Shown here one piece after another: positions 36,618 to 45,363 of a stretch of 64,000 bases of DNA; position 1 is the first letter of the stretch; every line of letters starts with the position of its first letter. The DNA is taken from contig CAKREH010000010.1 in assembly GCA_934317215.1 (NCBI GenBank), positions 35,855-99,854 on the forward strand, given 5' to 3'. Position numbers and translations under genes: made by a program. This DNA comes from an uncultured Roseburia sp. (GTDB lineage: Bacteria > Bacillota > Clostridia > Lachnospirales > Lachnospiraceae). The notes under the pieces were generated by a model that worked only from the letters and a program-made list of their open reading frames with translations, was not told the origin of the DNA and did no database searches.

Positions 36618-36643
36618 TGTAACAAATCCGTAACAATTGTAAC
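36618..36643 (+). promoter_or_regulatory. WalR-like half-sites (TGTAAC / CGTAAC / TGTAAC)
   Basis: TGTAAC (36618-36623), five bases, CGTAAC (36629-36634), then TGTAAC (36638-36643). The first two match the WalR box TGTWAH-N5-TGTWAH with one mismatch. They lie just downstream of the -10, a position that would favour repression. Confidence 0.45.
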
Positions 36644-36714
36644 AAAGATGAATAAAACGAAACAAAGGTGTAATACTATTTATATAAGATGGTAAACACT
36701 GATGGAGGTTTTCT

Positions 36715-38235
36715 ATGAGTTTAAGAAAAAGAGCAATCAGCGGGATCATGCTTGCAGGTTCTATGGTCATGATGTGCGCGGTTGCAGATGCAGCCAATAC
36801 AGTTTCAGCAGAGGCAGTAGCGGTTGTAGCAGACACAAGGACGGACTTAGCTACAAATGGGACAGCAGGTGTTGTTGCACAGTTAAATCAGGTAAGTACA
36901 GATGCCGTGGAGATGGCAGCAGCAGGAGTGGAACACTCCCAGACTATACTTGTTGCTTCAGCAGATGAAGAGGCACAGGTGGCAGAGGATGCAGAGGCAG
37001 TGGAAGAAGTATCTGTAGCACAGGACGAAGCAGTATCTGTCGGGAATTCTACACAGGCTGATCCGCAGGAAGATGGTACGACACAGGATACCGGTGTCAC
37101 AGAAGATAAACAGGAAACAGTTGAGGAAAATACAACTGATGTAGAAAATATCGGGAATGCAGAAAATACCGATAGTACAGAGGATGCCGGAAATACGGAA
37201 AACACCGGGAATACAGAGGATGCCGGAAATACGGAAAACACCGGGAATACAGAGAATGCCGGGGATACGGAAAATACCGGAAATACAGAGGATACCGGAA
37301 ATACAGAAAAGACGGAGAATACAGAAGAGACCGAGTGGCAGAACCGCCTGATGGCAGACGTCAATGAATTTTTATATGTCAGGGCATCTGGTGATGCAGA
37401 CGCAGAAATTATCGGGAAATTATATAAAGGTGATGTGGCAGATGTTGTTGAGAGCGGAGACACATGGACTCATGTGGTATCCGGAGATGTAGACGGATAT
37501 GTAAACAATGATTATTGTGTATCCGGTGAGGACGCACTTGCTTATGCACAGGAGAACGTTGAGACGGAGGCACAGGTCAATACGAATGGACTTCGTGTCA
37601 GAAATGCAGCATCGGAGGATGCGTCGGTGATTTCTGCAGTTTCTGAAGGAACAACATTGACGGTTGATACAGATGCCGAGACAGAAGACGGATGGGTTGC
37701 TGTAAAATATAAAGGACAGACTGCATATGTCAGCGCAGATTATGTTACGACAGAGCTTGCGCTTGGCGAGGCAGTTACAATAGAGGAAGAAAAGGCTGCA
37801 TTGGCAAAAAAAGCTGAGGAAGAGGCAGCTGCAAAGGCAGCACAGGCTGCGCAGACTACAGAGGCATCTACGGTACAGAATGCGGCAGTATCCGCATCTT
37901 ATGATGATGTTACACTGCTTGCCGCACTGATTCAGTGTGAGGCGGGAAGTGAATGTTATGAAGGACAGCTTGCAGTTGGAGCAGTCGTTATGAACAGACT
38001 TCGCTCCGGTGCATATCCATCCAGCATTTCAGGTGTTATCTATCAGAGCGGGCAGTTCCCGCCGGCAGGTCAGGGAATGGTTGCAGGCATCGCAGCAAAT
38101 GGACCGAAGGGCAGCTGCGTACAGGCTGCACAGCAGGCGTTAAGCGGTGCAGACAATACCGGCGGAGCAACTTGTTTTTCAAGAGCAAGTTCCGGGCGCG
38201 CAGGTGTTGTAATTGGAAATCATGTATTTTACTAA
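36715..38235 (+). CDS. Secreted cell wall hydrolase with SH3 domains and SleB-type catalytic domain
   Basis: A 506-residue exported protein. It has a signal peptide (1-27, cleavage after ADA), an acidic Glu/Asn/Thr-rich region with hexapeptide repeats (145-204), two bacterial SH3 domains (about 205-265 and 280-345), an Ala/Lys/Glu helix, then a Hydrolase_2 (SleB/CwlJ-like) domain (about 398-506: LLAALIQCEAGSECYEGQLA with the catalytic Glu, VGAVVMNR). It probably cleaves peptidoglycan as a lytic transglycosylase or amidase-like enzyme. GGAGG precedes ATG 36715. Confidence 0.88.
   Translation: MSLRKRAISGIMLAGSMVMMCAVADAANTVSAEAVAVVADTRTDLATNGTAGVVAQLNQVSTDAVEMAAAGVEHSQTILVASADEEAQVAEDAEAVEEVSVAQDEAVSVGNSTQADPQEDGTTQDTGVTEDKQETVEENTTDVENIGNAENTDSTEDAGNTENTGNTEDAGNTENTGNTENAGDTENTGNTEDTGNTEKTENTEETEWQNRLMADVNEFLYVRASGDADAEIIGKLYKGDVADVVESGDTWTHVVSGDVDGYVNNDYCVSGEDALAYAQENVETEAQVNTNGLRVRNAASEDASVISAVSEGTTLTVDTDAETEDGWVAVKYKGQTAYVSADYVTTELALGEAVTIEEEKAALAKKAEEEAAAKAAQAAQTTEASTVQNAAVSASYDDVTLLAALIQCEAGSECYEGQLAVGAVVMNRLRSGAYPSSISGVIYQSGQFPPAGQGMVAGIAANGPKGSCVQAAQQALSGADNTGGATCFSRASSGRAGVVIGNHVFY
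37147..37326 (+). repeat. Ten tandem 18-bp units encoding (N/D)-x-G-N-T-E hexapeptides
   Basis: In-frame degenerate 18-bp repeats, with a higher-order 36-bp period (units 3-4 and 5-6 are identical). They encode a flexible acidic spacer between the signal peptide region and the SH3 domains. Confidence 0.85.
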
Positions 38236-38255
38236 AAGACTGCTATGACTTTAAG

Positions 38256-38288
38256 ACAGGTATTTCAAAATGAGATACCTGTTTTTTC
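38256..38288 (+). terminator. Terminator after the wall hydrolase
   Basis: A 12-bp stem (38256-38267 with 38271-38282, one G-U pair) is followed by six T. Confidence 0.85.
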
Positions 38289-38344
38289 TATTATTGAAAG
38301 GCATCTGCATAGCTGTCATGACGGATGAAATTCTTCAAAAGGGA

Positions 38345-38373
38345 TTGACATATCAGAAAGAACAAAGTATTAT
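38345..38373 (+). promoter_or_regulatory. Promoter of the DAHP synthase gene
   Basis: TTGACA (38345-38350), 17 bp, TATTAT (38368-38373). It leaves a 5' leader of about 180 bases before 38561. I see no T-box motif or clear attenuator in that leader. Confidence 0.75.
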
Positions 38374-38560
38374 TTAAAGGAAATTCATACTGCAATGCTT
38401 TAAAGTGAAAAAGAAAATGCATTATGAAAACAACAGATTAAATGTTTTACAGGCAGATCTATTGCCATGAATAAAAGAAAATGTCAGCGCACAGAGAACA
38501 AAAAGTCTTATACAGGATGATGTGAATAACTGATAAAACAGCGCAGAAACGGAGGACAAA

Positions 38561-39610
38561 ATGGAAATGGAAATGGAGTTCTTACGGAAACTTCCGACAC
38601 CGGCAGAATTAAAGGAGGAGTATCCGGTAAGTGCACAGGTCGTTGCAACGAAAGCAGAGCGTGATGATGAGATCCGCGCTATTTTTGAGGGAAAAGAAGA
38701 CAAGCTGATTTTAGTGATCGGACCATGTTCCGCAGATAACGAGGATGCGGTAATTGATTACATTTCGAGATTACGCAAGGTTCAGGATAAAGTTTCAGAT
38801 AAAATTTTTATGATTCCGCGTATCTATACCAACAAGCCTAGAACGATCGGAATCGGCTACAAGGGTATGCTGCATCAGCCGGACCCGGAAAAAGAAACAG
38901 ATATGTTAAAAGGAATCATAGCCATCCGCCAGATGCATAAACGTGCAGTGGAGGAGACCGGATTTACCTGTGCGGATGAGATGTTATACCCGGAAAATCA
39001 CAGATATCTGTCAGATCTGCTATCTTATGTAGCGATAGGTGCACGTTCTGTGGAAAATCAGCAGCACAGACTGACAGCGAGCGGTGTTGGTATTCCGGCA
39101 GGTATGAAAAACCCGACAGGTGGTGATATTGCAGTTATGATGAATTCTATTATTGCTGCACAGAACAGCCATACATTTTTATACCGCGGATGGGAAGTGA
39201 AAACACAGGGAAATCCGTACACACATGCAATTTTAAGGGGTTATGTGGATAAGTTTGGAAGAAATATTCCAAACTATCATTACGAGGATCTGCAGAATTT
39301 GTTAGAGCACTATGAAGATGCTAATTCCTCAAGTAATCCACTGGCAAACCCTGCGGTTATTGTGGATGCAAACCATTCCAATTCCGGCAAGAAATTTGAG
39401 GAACAGATCAGAATCAGCAAGGACGTGCTGCATAGCTGTAAGATGTCAGCCGATATTCATAAACTGGTCAAGGGACTGATGATCGAGAGTTACATCGAGG
39501 ACGGAAACCAGAAAGTAGGGGAACACTGCTATGGAAAATCTATTACCGATCCTTGTCTAGGCTGGGAGAAGACAGAGAAGCTTATCTATGAGCTGGCAGA
39601 GTTGTGGTAA
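38561..39610 (+). CDS. aroF: 3-deoxy-7-phosphoheptulonate (DAHP) synthase, class I
   Basis: A 349-residue enzyme that condenses PEP and erythrose-4-phosphate, the first step of the shikimate pathway. The class I signatures are present: LILVIGPCSADNEDAVIDY, RIYTNKPRTIGIGYKGM, GARSVENQQHR and VDANHSNSGK. It is the AroF/G/H type, usually feedback-inhibited by an aromatic amino acid. The symbol denotes the family, not proven feedback specificity. GGAGGAC precedes ATG 38561. The response regulator gene starts at its stop, so co-transcription with the Bce-type module is possible but the functions are unrelated. Confidence 0.93.
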   Translation: MEMEMEFLRKLPTPAELKEEYPVSAQVVATKAERDDEIRAIFEGKEDKLILVIGPCSADNEDAVIDYISRLRKVQDKVSDKIFMIPRIYTNKPRTIGIGYKGMLHQPDPEKETDMLKGIIAIRQMHKRAVEETGFTCADEMLYPENHRYLSDLLSYVAIGARSVENQQHRLTASGVGIPAGMKNPTGGDIAVMMNSIIAAQNSHTFLYRGWEVKTQGNPYTHAILRGYVDKFGRNIPNYHYEDLQNLLEHYEDANSSSNPLANPAVIVDANHSNSGKKFEEQIRISKDVLHSCKMSADIHKLVKGLMIESYIEDGNQKVGEHCYGKSITDPCLGWEKTEKLIYELAELW

Positions 39611-39615
39611 ATAAC

Positions 39616-40290
39616 ATGTACCGGATTTTGATCGTAGAAGATGATGAGAGTATAGCACGGAGTGTCAAAACCCATCTGGAAAGCTGGAATTATGAGGTAT
39701 GCTGTGCCGAAGATTTTTCTAACGTGACTGGTACGTTTGCGGCATTTGATCCGCAGCTTGTACTGATGGATGTGAAACTTCCTTTTTTCAATGGCTACCA
39801 CTGGTGCAGTGAGATCCGCAAAGTATCAAAAGTGCCTGTTATTTTTTTATCATCCGCATCGGATAATATGAATATCGTGATGGCAGTCAGCATGGGTGGG
39901 GATGATTTTATTGCAAAACCATTTGATCTTGAAGTGCTGACTGCGAAAGTGCAGGCAATGCTTCGTAGAACGTATGATTTTAGCGGAGGACAAAGTGCTG
40001 TTTTAGAGCATAAGGGTGCAATGCTGAATCTGACAGAAGCGGCACTGTTTTATGAGCAGGAAAAAATCGAACTGACAAAAAATGAATTTAAGATTCTGCA
40101 GGTACTTATGGAGAATAAACAAAAAGTTGTGTCAAGAGATACGCTGATGGTAAAATTGTGGGAAAGTGACAGTTTTGTGGATGAAAATACGCTTTCCGTC
40201 AATGTAAACCGTTTACGGAAAAAGCTGGAATCTGTGGGGCTTTGTGATTTCATTGTAACGAGAAAAGGAATTGGGTATCAGATCGGATGA
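39616..40290 (+). CDS. OmpR-family response regulator (BceR-like)
   Basis: A 224-residue regulator with a receiver domain (acidic VEDDES, phosphoacceptor Asp in VLMDVKLP, Lys in FIAKPFD) and a winged-helix DNA-binding domain (ELTKNEFKILQVLMEN, VNVNRLRKKLE). The following kinase and ABC genes make it a BceR/YxdJ-type regulator. The ATG at 39616 is used; GTG 39604, overlapping the aroF stop, is an alternative and neither has a strong ribosome site. A matching operator lies at 41374-41391. Confidence 0.9.
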   Translation: MYRILIVEDDESIARSVKTHLESWNYEVCCAEDFSNVTGTFAAFDPQLVLMDVKLPFFNGYHWCSEIRKVSKVPVIFLSSASDNMNIVMAVSMGGDDFIAKPFDLEVLTAKVQAMLRRTYDFSGGQSAVLEHKGAMLNLTEAALFYEQEKIELTKNEFKILQVLMENKQKVVSRDTLMVKLWESDSFVDENTLSVNVNRLRKKLESVGLCDFIVTRKGIGYQIG

Positions 40291-41330
40291 GTGGAGTTAT
40301 TTCTTATATAAAGAGAATTGGTGTATGGTTATGCATTGTCATTGTATGTGAAATGATTATGATCATCACGATGATGCTCAATAAAATACCATTCGCAGAA
40401 ATTGGTTATGGGATGTTTATTTCACTGTTTTTGCTGCTGATACTTATGGCTCTTGATGCGATAAGATATTACAGGCATTATCAGAAAGTAAAGGAATTAG
40501 AGCATTCCATTCTGCTCTCCACGGATGGGATGCCGGAAAATACAGATCTGCTGGAAAATGAGTACCAGAAACTGCTTCGTATATTATCAGATGGATATAC
40601 AGGAGTACAGAGCCAGGCAGCCATAAGACAGAAAAATATGCAGGAATATTATGCTATGTGGGTGCATCAGGTCAAGACTCCGATTGCAGCTCTGCGTCTT
40701 CTGCTTCAGAAGAAAAATGATGAGGGGCAGATGACAGAGGAACTTTCCGAATTGTTTGGTATTGAACAGTATGTGGAGATGGCATTGCAGTATCAGCGTC
40801 TTGATTCGGAAACGACGGACTTTGTATTTGAGGAGACCAATTTAGATGAGATTATACGGACATCCGTGAAAAAATACGCCAGGCAGTTTATTGCAAAAAA
40901 GATCAGTCTGGACTATGAACCGGTGAATGCAGTTGTAATTACCGATAAAAAATGGCTCTCATTTGTCATGGAACAGGTGATATCAAATGCGGTCAAATAT
41001 ACGAAAACAGGCGGCATTAAGATATATCTGGAGGATGGGGATGGAACCATGTCAGAGCCATTGCAGAAAACATCCCATAGAGAAGAAGCCGGGGAGAAAA
41101 ATGGCAGCATGAAATCAGTTCGCATTGTCATTGAGGATACCGGAATCGGGATTCGGGCAGAGGATTTGCCGCGTATCTGCGAGATGGGATATACCGGCTG
41201 CAATGGACATGAGGGACAGCATTCGAGCGGAATCGGGTTGTATTTGTGCAGCCGTATTTTAAAGAAACTAGGTCATACATTTTCCATTACCTCCGAAGAA
41301 GGAGTGGGAACGGTCGTAAAAATTGGTTAA
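40287..41330 (+). CDS. Intramembrane-sensing histidine kinase (BceS-like)
   Basis: A 347-residue kinase with two N-terminal membrane segments separated by a very short loop (about residues 10-55), the hallmark of intramembrane-sensing kinases that read the activity of their ABC transporter. H127 lies in MWVHQVKTPIAAL, and the HATPase domain ends with SSGIGLYLCSRIL. It overlaps the regulator gene (ATGA). Confidence 0.9.
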   Translation: MSGVISYIKRIGVWLCIVIVCEMIMIITMMLNKIPFAEIGYGMFISLFLLLILMALDAIRYYRHYQKVKELEHSILLSTDGMPENTDLLENEYQKLLRILSDGYTGVQSQAAIRQKNMQEYYAMWVHQVKTPIAALRLLLQKKNDEGQMTEELSELFGIEQYVEMALQYQRLDSETTDFVFEETNLDEIIRTSVKKYARQFIAKKISLDYEPVNAVVITDKKWLSFVMEQVISNAVKYTKTGGIKIYLEDGDGTMSEPLQKTSHREEAGEKNGSMKSVRIVIEDTGIGIRAEDLPRICEMGYTGCNGHEGQHSSGIGLYLCSRILKKLGHTFSITSEEGVGTVVKIG

Positions 41331-41373
41331 AGAGGTTATTGCAGGTCAGAAAAATGTTATGGAGAAAATGCAA

Positions 41374-41391
41374 TCTTACAATAATGTAAGA
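41374..41391. promoter_or_regulatory. BceR-type operator, 7-4-7 inverted repeat
   Basis: TCTTACA (41374-41380), ATAA, TGTAAGA (41385-41391). It fits the TnACA-N4-TGTAA operator known for Bce-like regulators and lies upstream of the ABC transporter genes. Confidence 0.65.
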
Positions 41392-41397
41392 TACAGC

Positions 41398-41440
41398 AGG
41401 GAAATGTAAGCTGGTTCGATGGCTTACATTTCCCTCTTTT
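41398..41440 (+). terminator. Terminator or operator hairpin before the ABC genes
   Basis: A perfect 14-bp stem (41398-41411 with 41422-41435) is followed by CTTTTG. It contains TGTAAGC/GCTTACA, echoing the operator half-sites. A TATACT -10-like box follows at 41443-41448. Confidence 0.6.
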
Positions 41441-41548
41441 GTTATACTTGTTACAGTCCTTGAGGAAGTGAAATAAAATTGCTGCGGTAAAAACGATGTA
41501 TGCAGCAACAAAAAATATGAAAATAGAAAAGACGGGAAGGAACCTGAT

Positions 41549-42316
41549 ATGGCACTGTTAGAAGTAAACAATTTAAAGAAAATATATACCACGCGGTTTG
41601 GAGGAAACCCGGTAGAGGCATTAAAATCCATGAATTTTTCTGTGGAGGAAGGCGAGTATGTGGCAATCATGGGAGAGTCCGGCTCCGGAAAAACGACGCT
41701 TCTTAATATTCTTGCAGCGTTGGATAAGCCGACTGCGGGAGAAGTCCTTTTAAACGGGAAAAATATCGTGACACTTCGGGAAAAAGAGATCTCTGCATTT
41801 AGACGCGATCATCTCGGATTTGTTTTTCAGGATTTTAATTTATTAGACCAGTTTTGCTTAAAGGACAATATCCTGCTCCCGCTTGTACTTGCCGGTGAAA
41901 AACCAGAGCAGATGGAGCCGAAGGTATATCCACTTGCAAAAAAACTTGGAATTGAGGAGCTTTTGGAAAAATATCCATATGAAATTTCCGGTGGTCAAAA
42001 ACAGCGTGTGGCGGTGGCGCGTGCACTTATTACAAATCCACAGCTGATCTTAGCGGATGAACCGACCGGGGCACTTGATTCGAAAGCGACTGACAGTATA
42101 CTGTCACTGTTTAACCAGATCAATGAGGACGGACAGACGATCCTTATGGTAACACACAGTATCAAGGCGGCAAGTCATGCGAGACGGGTGCTGTTTATCA
42201 AAGATGGAGAAGTATTCCATCAGCTGTACCGCGGAGATATGAGTACCGAGGAACTTTATGCGAAAATATCCGACACACTCACTATTTTAACGACAGGTGG
42301 TGAGCGTCATGAATAA
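41549..42316 (+). CDS. ABC transporter ATP-binding protein (BceA-like)
   Basis: A 255-residue ATPase with Walker A GESGSGKTT (K48), Q-loop VFQDFNLLDQF, signature ISGGQKQRVAVARAL and Walker B LILADEPTGALD. With the next gene it forms a Bce-type transporter that removes cell-wall-targeting peptide antibiotics from their lipid targets and signals to the kinase. The start is ATG 41549 after GGAAGGAAC. Confidence 0.93.
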   Translation: MALLEVNNLKKIYTTRFGGNPVEALKSMNFSVEEGEYVAIMGESGSGKTTLLNILAALDKPTAGEVLLNGKNIVTLREKEISAFRRDHLGFVFQDFNLLDQFCLKDNILLPLVLAGEKPEQMEPKVYPLAKKLGIEELLEKYPYEISGGQKQRVAVARALITNPQLILADEPTGALDSKATDSILSLFNQINEDGQTILMVTHSIKAASHARRVLFIKDGEVFHQLYRGDMSTEELYAKISDTLTILTTGGERHE

Positions 42317-44348
42317 ACTTTATCTGAAACTTGCATGGAGCAACTTAAAAAACAGCAGACAGTTTTATCTGCCGTATTTGATCGCGGGGATGTTGTCAGC
42401 CATGATGTTTTATACGATGTGTGCGATCCAGGGCAATGAAGGCCTTTCAAAGATGCGTGGAGGAACCAGTGTCCAGATGGTGCTTTATTTTGGAGTGATC
42501 GTTGTAGGCGTGTTTGTCAGTATCTTTTTATTTTATACGAACAGTTTTATTATGAAGCGCAGAAAAAAAGAACTTGGAATCTATAACATTCTTGGTATGG
42601 AAAAAATCCATATTGCCAAAATCATGGCATGGGAAACAGTTTTTTCTTTTCTGATCGCAGTTGGCGGCGGATTGGTCGTTGGTATCGTATTCCAGAAATT
42701 ACTGACCATGTTTTTGTACCGGCTGACCGGACTGGAAGCAGCAATTTCGTTTTACATTTCAGGATGGGGATGCCTTCATACTGCAGAACTTTTTGGCAGC
42801 ATTTATGTATGTATTCTTCTTTACAATCTGATGCAGATCAGGCTTTCAAATCCGGTGGAATTACTGCATAGCGGAAGTACGGGAGAACGCGAGCCGAAAA
42901 CTAAAATTCTGCAGGCGGTGCTTGGTGTAGTTTGTATTGCGACCGGTTATTATATGGCAATCACGGTGGATAACCCGGTAAAGGCGATCACTCTGTTTTT
43001 TGTTGCAGTCATGCTGGTTATTATCGGAACCTACTGGCTGTTTAATGCCGGCAGTATCGCATTTTTAAAATTGCTTCGGAAAAACAAACGTTATTACTAT
43101 CAGACCAGACATTTTACAACGGTTTCCGGTATGATCTACCGGATGAAACAGAATGCCGTGGGTCTTGCAAATATCTGTATTTTATCAACAATGGTACTGG
43201 TTGTGATCTCTGTGACAGTATGCATGTACGCCGGGCTTGAAGATGAGTTGAAAACGCAGTATCCGGCAGAGATTGAAATACTGTTTTATGACCCGGATGG
43301 TCAGCAGGATACAGGGACATTCGACCGGATGACAGATGAGATAGAAAATGTGATAAAAGAAAATGGCAGAGTGATAACAGGCAGACAAAAAGGAATCTAT
43401 GCGGGAGCAGCAGTGATGATGTCCCAAAATAAGGTTATGGCGCTGGATCGTTCTAATATGGATTTTTCCAATATGTATATGCTTGAAGTTATGACAAAAC
43501 AGGGATTTGAGGAATATATGCAGGAATCAATCCCGGATATTTCAGATGGAAGCGTGGCAATAATGGCAGATCCTGTGTATGAGCAGGAAAGCATTGTGAT
43601 TGGTGATGATGAGTATCCGGTGGAACAGACCATGAAAATTCCGGGGAAAGATGCAATGACGGAATTAGTGGGAGGTACCGTAATCGTAATTGTAAAAGAT
43701 GAAACTGCATTAGAAAAGATGCGTCAGCAGTTATCAGATATGGAGACGGCTGCCTATGGGGAAGATCGAAAAGTTGACCTTACCTATGTGATGAACTTTG
43801 ATATGAGTGGGTCAGGGGAAGAAAAAATTGCCTGCGCAAATGCTGTGCGGGAGCGCCTCAATGAATGGCAGAATGATGAGACAAATCCACGGATCATGCG
43901 GCTGGATTGTAACGTAGTGTCAAGAGCGGAGGGCCGCATAGATTATGAGTCAAGCAATGGCGGTTTGTTTTTCCTTGGACTGTTTTTGGGAAGCATGTTT
44001 TTGATGATCACGGTACTTATTATTTATTACAAGCAGATATCCGAAGGTTATGAAGACAAAGAACGGTTTGCCATCATGGAGAAAGTCGGAATGAGCAACG
44101 CAGAGGTAAAGGCCTCGATCCTTTCCCAGGTGCGCACGGTATTTTTCCTGCCGCTCGTCACGGCAGCATGTCATCTTGCAGCAGCATATCCGATGCTGAA
44201 AAAACTGCTTGCACTGGTGGCTTTGTATAACGGAACCCTGTTTGCATGGTGCTTAGCAGGCACAGTGCTGGTATTTGGACTGATCTATCTGGCGGTTTTT
44301 GCGATCACCTCAAAAAGCTATTATAAAATTGTGGGAAATCAGGTATAA
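42309..44348 (+). CDS. FtsX-like permease (BceB-like)
   Basis: A 679-residue permease with ten predicted membrane segments in the 1+3+...+2+... BceB arrangement and a large extracellular domain of about 200 residues (about 315-540) between segments VII and VIII, the probable drug or signal-sensing part. The N-terminus KLAWSNLKNSRQFYLPYL is typical. ATG 42309 overlaps the ATPase stop by 8 bp. A terminator follows. Confidence 0.92.
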   Translation: MNKLYLKLAWSNLKNSRQFYLPYLIAGMLSAMMFYTMCAIQGNEGLSKMRGGTSVQMVLYFGVIVVGVFVSIFLFYTNSFIMKRRKKELGIYNILGMEKIHIAKIMAWETVFSFLIAVGGGLVVGIVFQKLLTMFLYRLTGLEAAISFYISGWGCLHTAELFGSIYVCILLYNLMQIRLSNPVELLHSGSTGEREPKTKILQAVLGVVCIATGYYMAITVDNPVKAITLFFVAVMLVIIGTYWLFNAGSIAFLKLLRKNKRYYYQTRHFTTVSGMIYRMKQNAVGLANICILSTMVLVVISVTVCMYAGLEDELKTQYPAEIEILFYDPDGQQDTGTFDRMTDEIENVIKENGRVITGRQKGIYAGAAVMMSQNKVMALDRSNMDFSNMYMLEVMTKQGFEEYMQESIPDISDGSVAIMADPVYEQESIVIGDDEYPVEQTMKIPGKDAMTELVGGTVIVIVKDETALEKMRQQLSDMETAAYGEDRKVDLTYVMNFDMSGSGEEKIACANAVRERLNEWQNDETNPRIMRLDCNVVSRAEGRIDYESSNGGLFFLGLFLGSMFLMITVLIIYYKQISEGYEDKERFAIMEKVGMSNAEVKASILSQVRTVFFLPLVTAACHLAAAYPMLKKLLALVALYNGTLFAWCLAGTVLVFGLIYLAVFAITSKSYYKIVGNQV

Positions 44349-44356
44349 GACGGCTG

Positions 44357-44394
44357 CCGCATCTGTTTTGCAATGGACAGATGCGGTATTTTTG
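44357..44394 (+). terminator. Terminator of the Bce-type operon
   Basis: CCGCATCTGT (44357-44366) pairs with ACAGATGCGG (44377-44386), followed by TATTTTT. Confidence 0.85.
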
Positions 44395-44421
44395 ACATTG
44401 GAGTCCGTTCTGTGTTAGAAT
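44392..44421 (+). promoter_or_regulatory. Promoter of the HAD hydrolase gene
   Basis: TTGACA (44392-44397), 18 bp, TAGAAT (44416-44421). The -35 touches the T-run of the preceding terminator. Confidence 0.6.
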
Positions 44422-44505
44422 CAGTCGAAATTTAAAAACGAGAGTCTGAAGATGGAACTCATGTGACTGTGCATTGTCTCTAAAAGGATAGAAACGAGGA
44501 AGATT

Positions 44506-45132
44506 ATGGAACAGATAAAAAATATTATTTTTGATGTGGGGGATGTTTTACTCTCCTACCGGTGGAAATATATGCTGATGGATTATGGTCTTACAGAAAC
44601 GGAAGCAGTACGCATTGGAACGGAAATGTTTGATGATCCGGAAGGATTGTGGGGACTGCTTGATCTGGGAACCGTCCCGCAGCAGGAGATCATTGAGCGT
44701 TATTGCAGAAAATATCCGGAAGATGAAAAGGTGATCCGCTGGTTTATCGGACATGGAGAGTATATGCCTGTAGCAAGACCTGCGGTATGGGATCTTGTAC
44801 ATAAATTGAAAATCCAGGGATATGGGATATATCTGCTATCAAACTATTCGGAAGAATTATTTAAAAAGCATACAGAATACGCGGATTTCATGAAGGATAT
44901 TGACGGACTGATCGTGTCCTATATGGTGCACAAAGCAAAACCGGATCAGGCGATTTATGTGGCAATCTGTGAGAAATATGAGTTAAATCCATCTGAATGT
45001 CTGTTTTTTGATGACCGTCTGGAGAATGTACAGGCGGCGATAAGCTACGGCATGCAGGCGAAGCGGGTATTGTCAAAAGAGGGGCTTGCGGAGGATCTGG
45101 AGAAAATTGTGCAGGCGTATAAGAGTTTGTAA
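44506..45132 (+). CDS. HAD-superfamily hydrolase
   Basis: A 208-residue phosphatase-like protein (subfamily IA, YihX-like). Motif I is FDVGDVLL (nucleophile Asp), motif II LLSNYS, motif III lysine in VHKAKPD and motif IV CLFFDDRLENV. It hydrolyses a small phosphorylated or halogenated substrate; which one is unknown. ACGAGGAAG precedes ATG 44506. Confidence 0.9.
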   Translation: MEQIKNIIFDVGDVLLSYRWKYMLMDYGLTETEAVRIGTEMFDDPEGLWGLLDLGTVPQQEIIERYCRKYPEDEKVIRWFIGHGEYMPVARPAVWDLVHKLKIQGYGIYLLSNYSEELFKKHTEYADFMKDIDGLIVSYMVHKAKPDQAIYVAICEKYELNPSECLFFDDRLENVQAAISYGMQAKRVLSKEGLAEDLEKIVQAYKSL

Positions 45133-45144
45133 AAGAAATAGGGG

Positions 45145-45173
45145 TTGTTTTTTTCGCATTCAATGCATATAAT
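45145..45173 (+). promoter_or_regulatory. Promoter of the putative antitoxin RNA
   Basis: TTGTTT (45145-45150), 17 bp, TATAAT (45168-45173), pointing toward the toxin gene. Confidence 0.55.
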
Positions 45174-45179
45174 ATACTT

Positions 45180-45286
45180 AACAAGGGAGCTGGTCGGATA
45201 GGTGCAAGCTATCCGCTCCGGCGTTATGTTTTAAGTTATAGAATAACCGTCCAACCTTTAGCCGGGGAGTGGACGGTTATTTTTTG
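45180..45286 (+). ncRNA. Putative type I antitoxin RNA
   Basis: A transcript of about 107 bases from the promoter at 45145-45173 to the T-run after 45281. It would form a two-part stem (GGAGC/GCTCC enclosing GGATAG/CTATCC, 45186-45219) and a terminator hairpin (45242-45253 with 45270-45281). Its 3' end is antisense to the last codons of the toxin gene. Confidence 0.55.
45242..45286. terminator. Shared bidirectional terminator of toxin mRNA and antitoxin RNA
   Basis: AATAACCGTCCA (45242-45253) pairs with TGGACGGTTATT (45270-45281). T-runs exist on the plus side, and the toxin stop codon lies inside the right arm. Confidence 0.8.
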
Positions 45287-45363
45287 CGCTTATTATCTCT
45301 AACAAGCGTAATGATTGCACAAAGCATGATGACAAAGGTAAATAAGTCTGAGTATGTAACCAT
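45277..45363 (-). CDS. Putative holin-like toxin (type I toxin-antitoxin)
   Basis: A 28-residue peptide with start MVTYSDLFTFVIM, a single hydrophobic helix and a basic tail NKRKK. The MVTYSDLF N-terminus, size and layout match the putative holin-like toxin family of Firmicutes (Fst/TxpA-like membrane toxins). AAGGGGG lies eight bases before ATG 45363. The stop codon lies within the shared terminator. It lies just downstream of tRNA-Gly on the same strand, so read-through from the tRNA promoter is possible. Confidence 0.75.
   Translation of the reverse strand: MVTYSDLFTFVIMLCAIITLVRDNKRKK

Noticed and set aside
38374..38560. T-box riboswitch before DAHP synthase
   Set aside because: No T-box GGTGG/antiterminator motif or terminator with competing stems was found.
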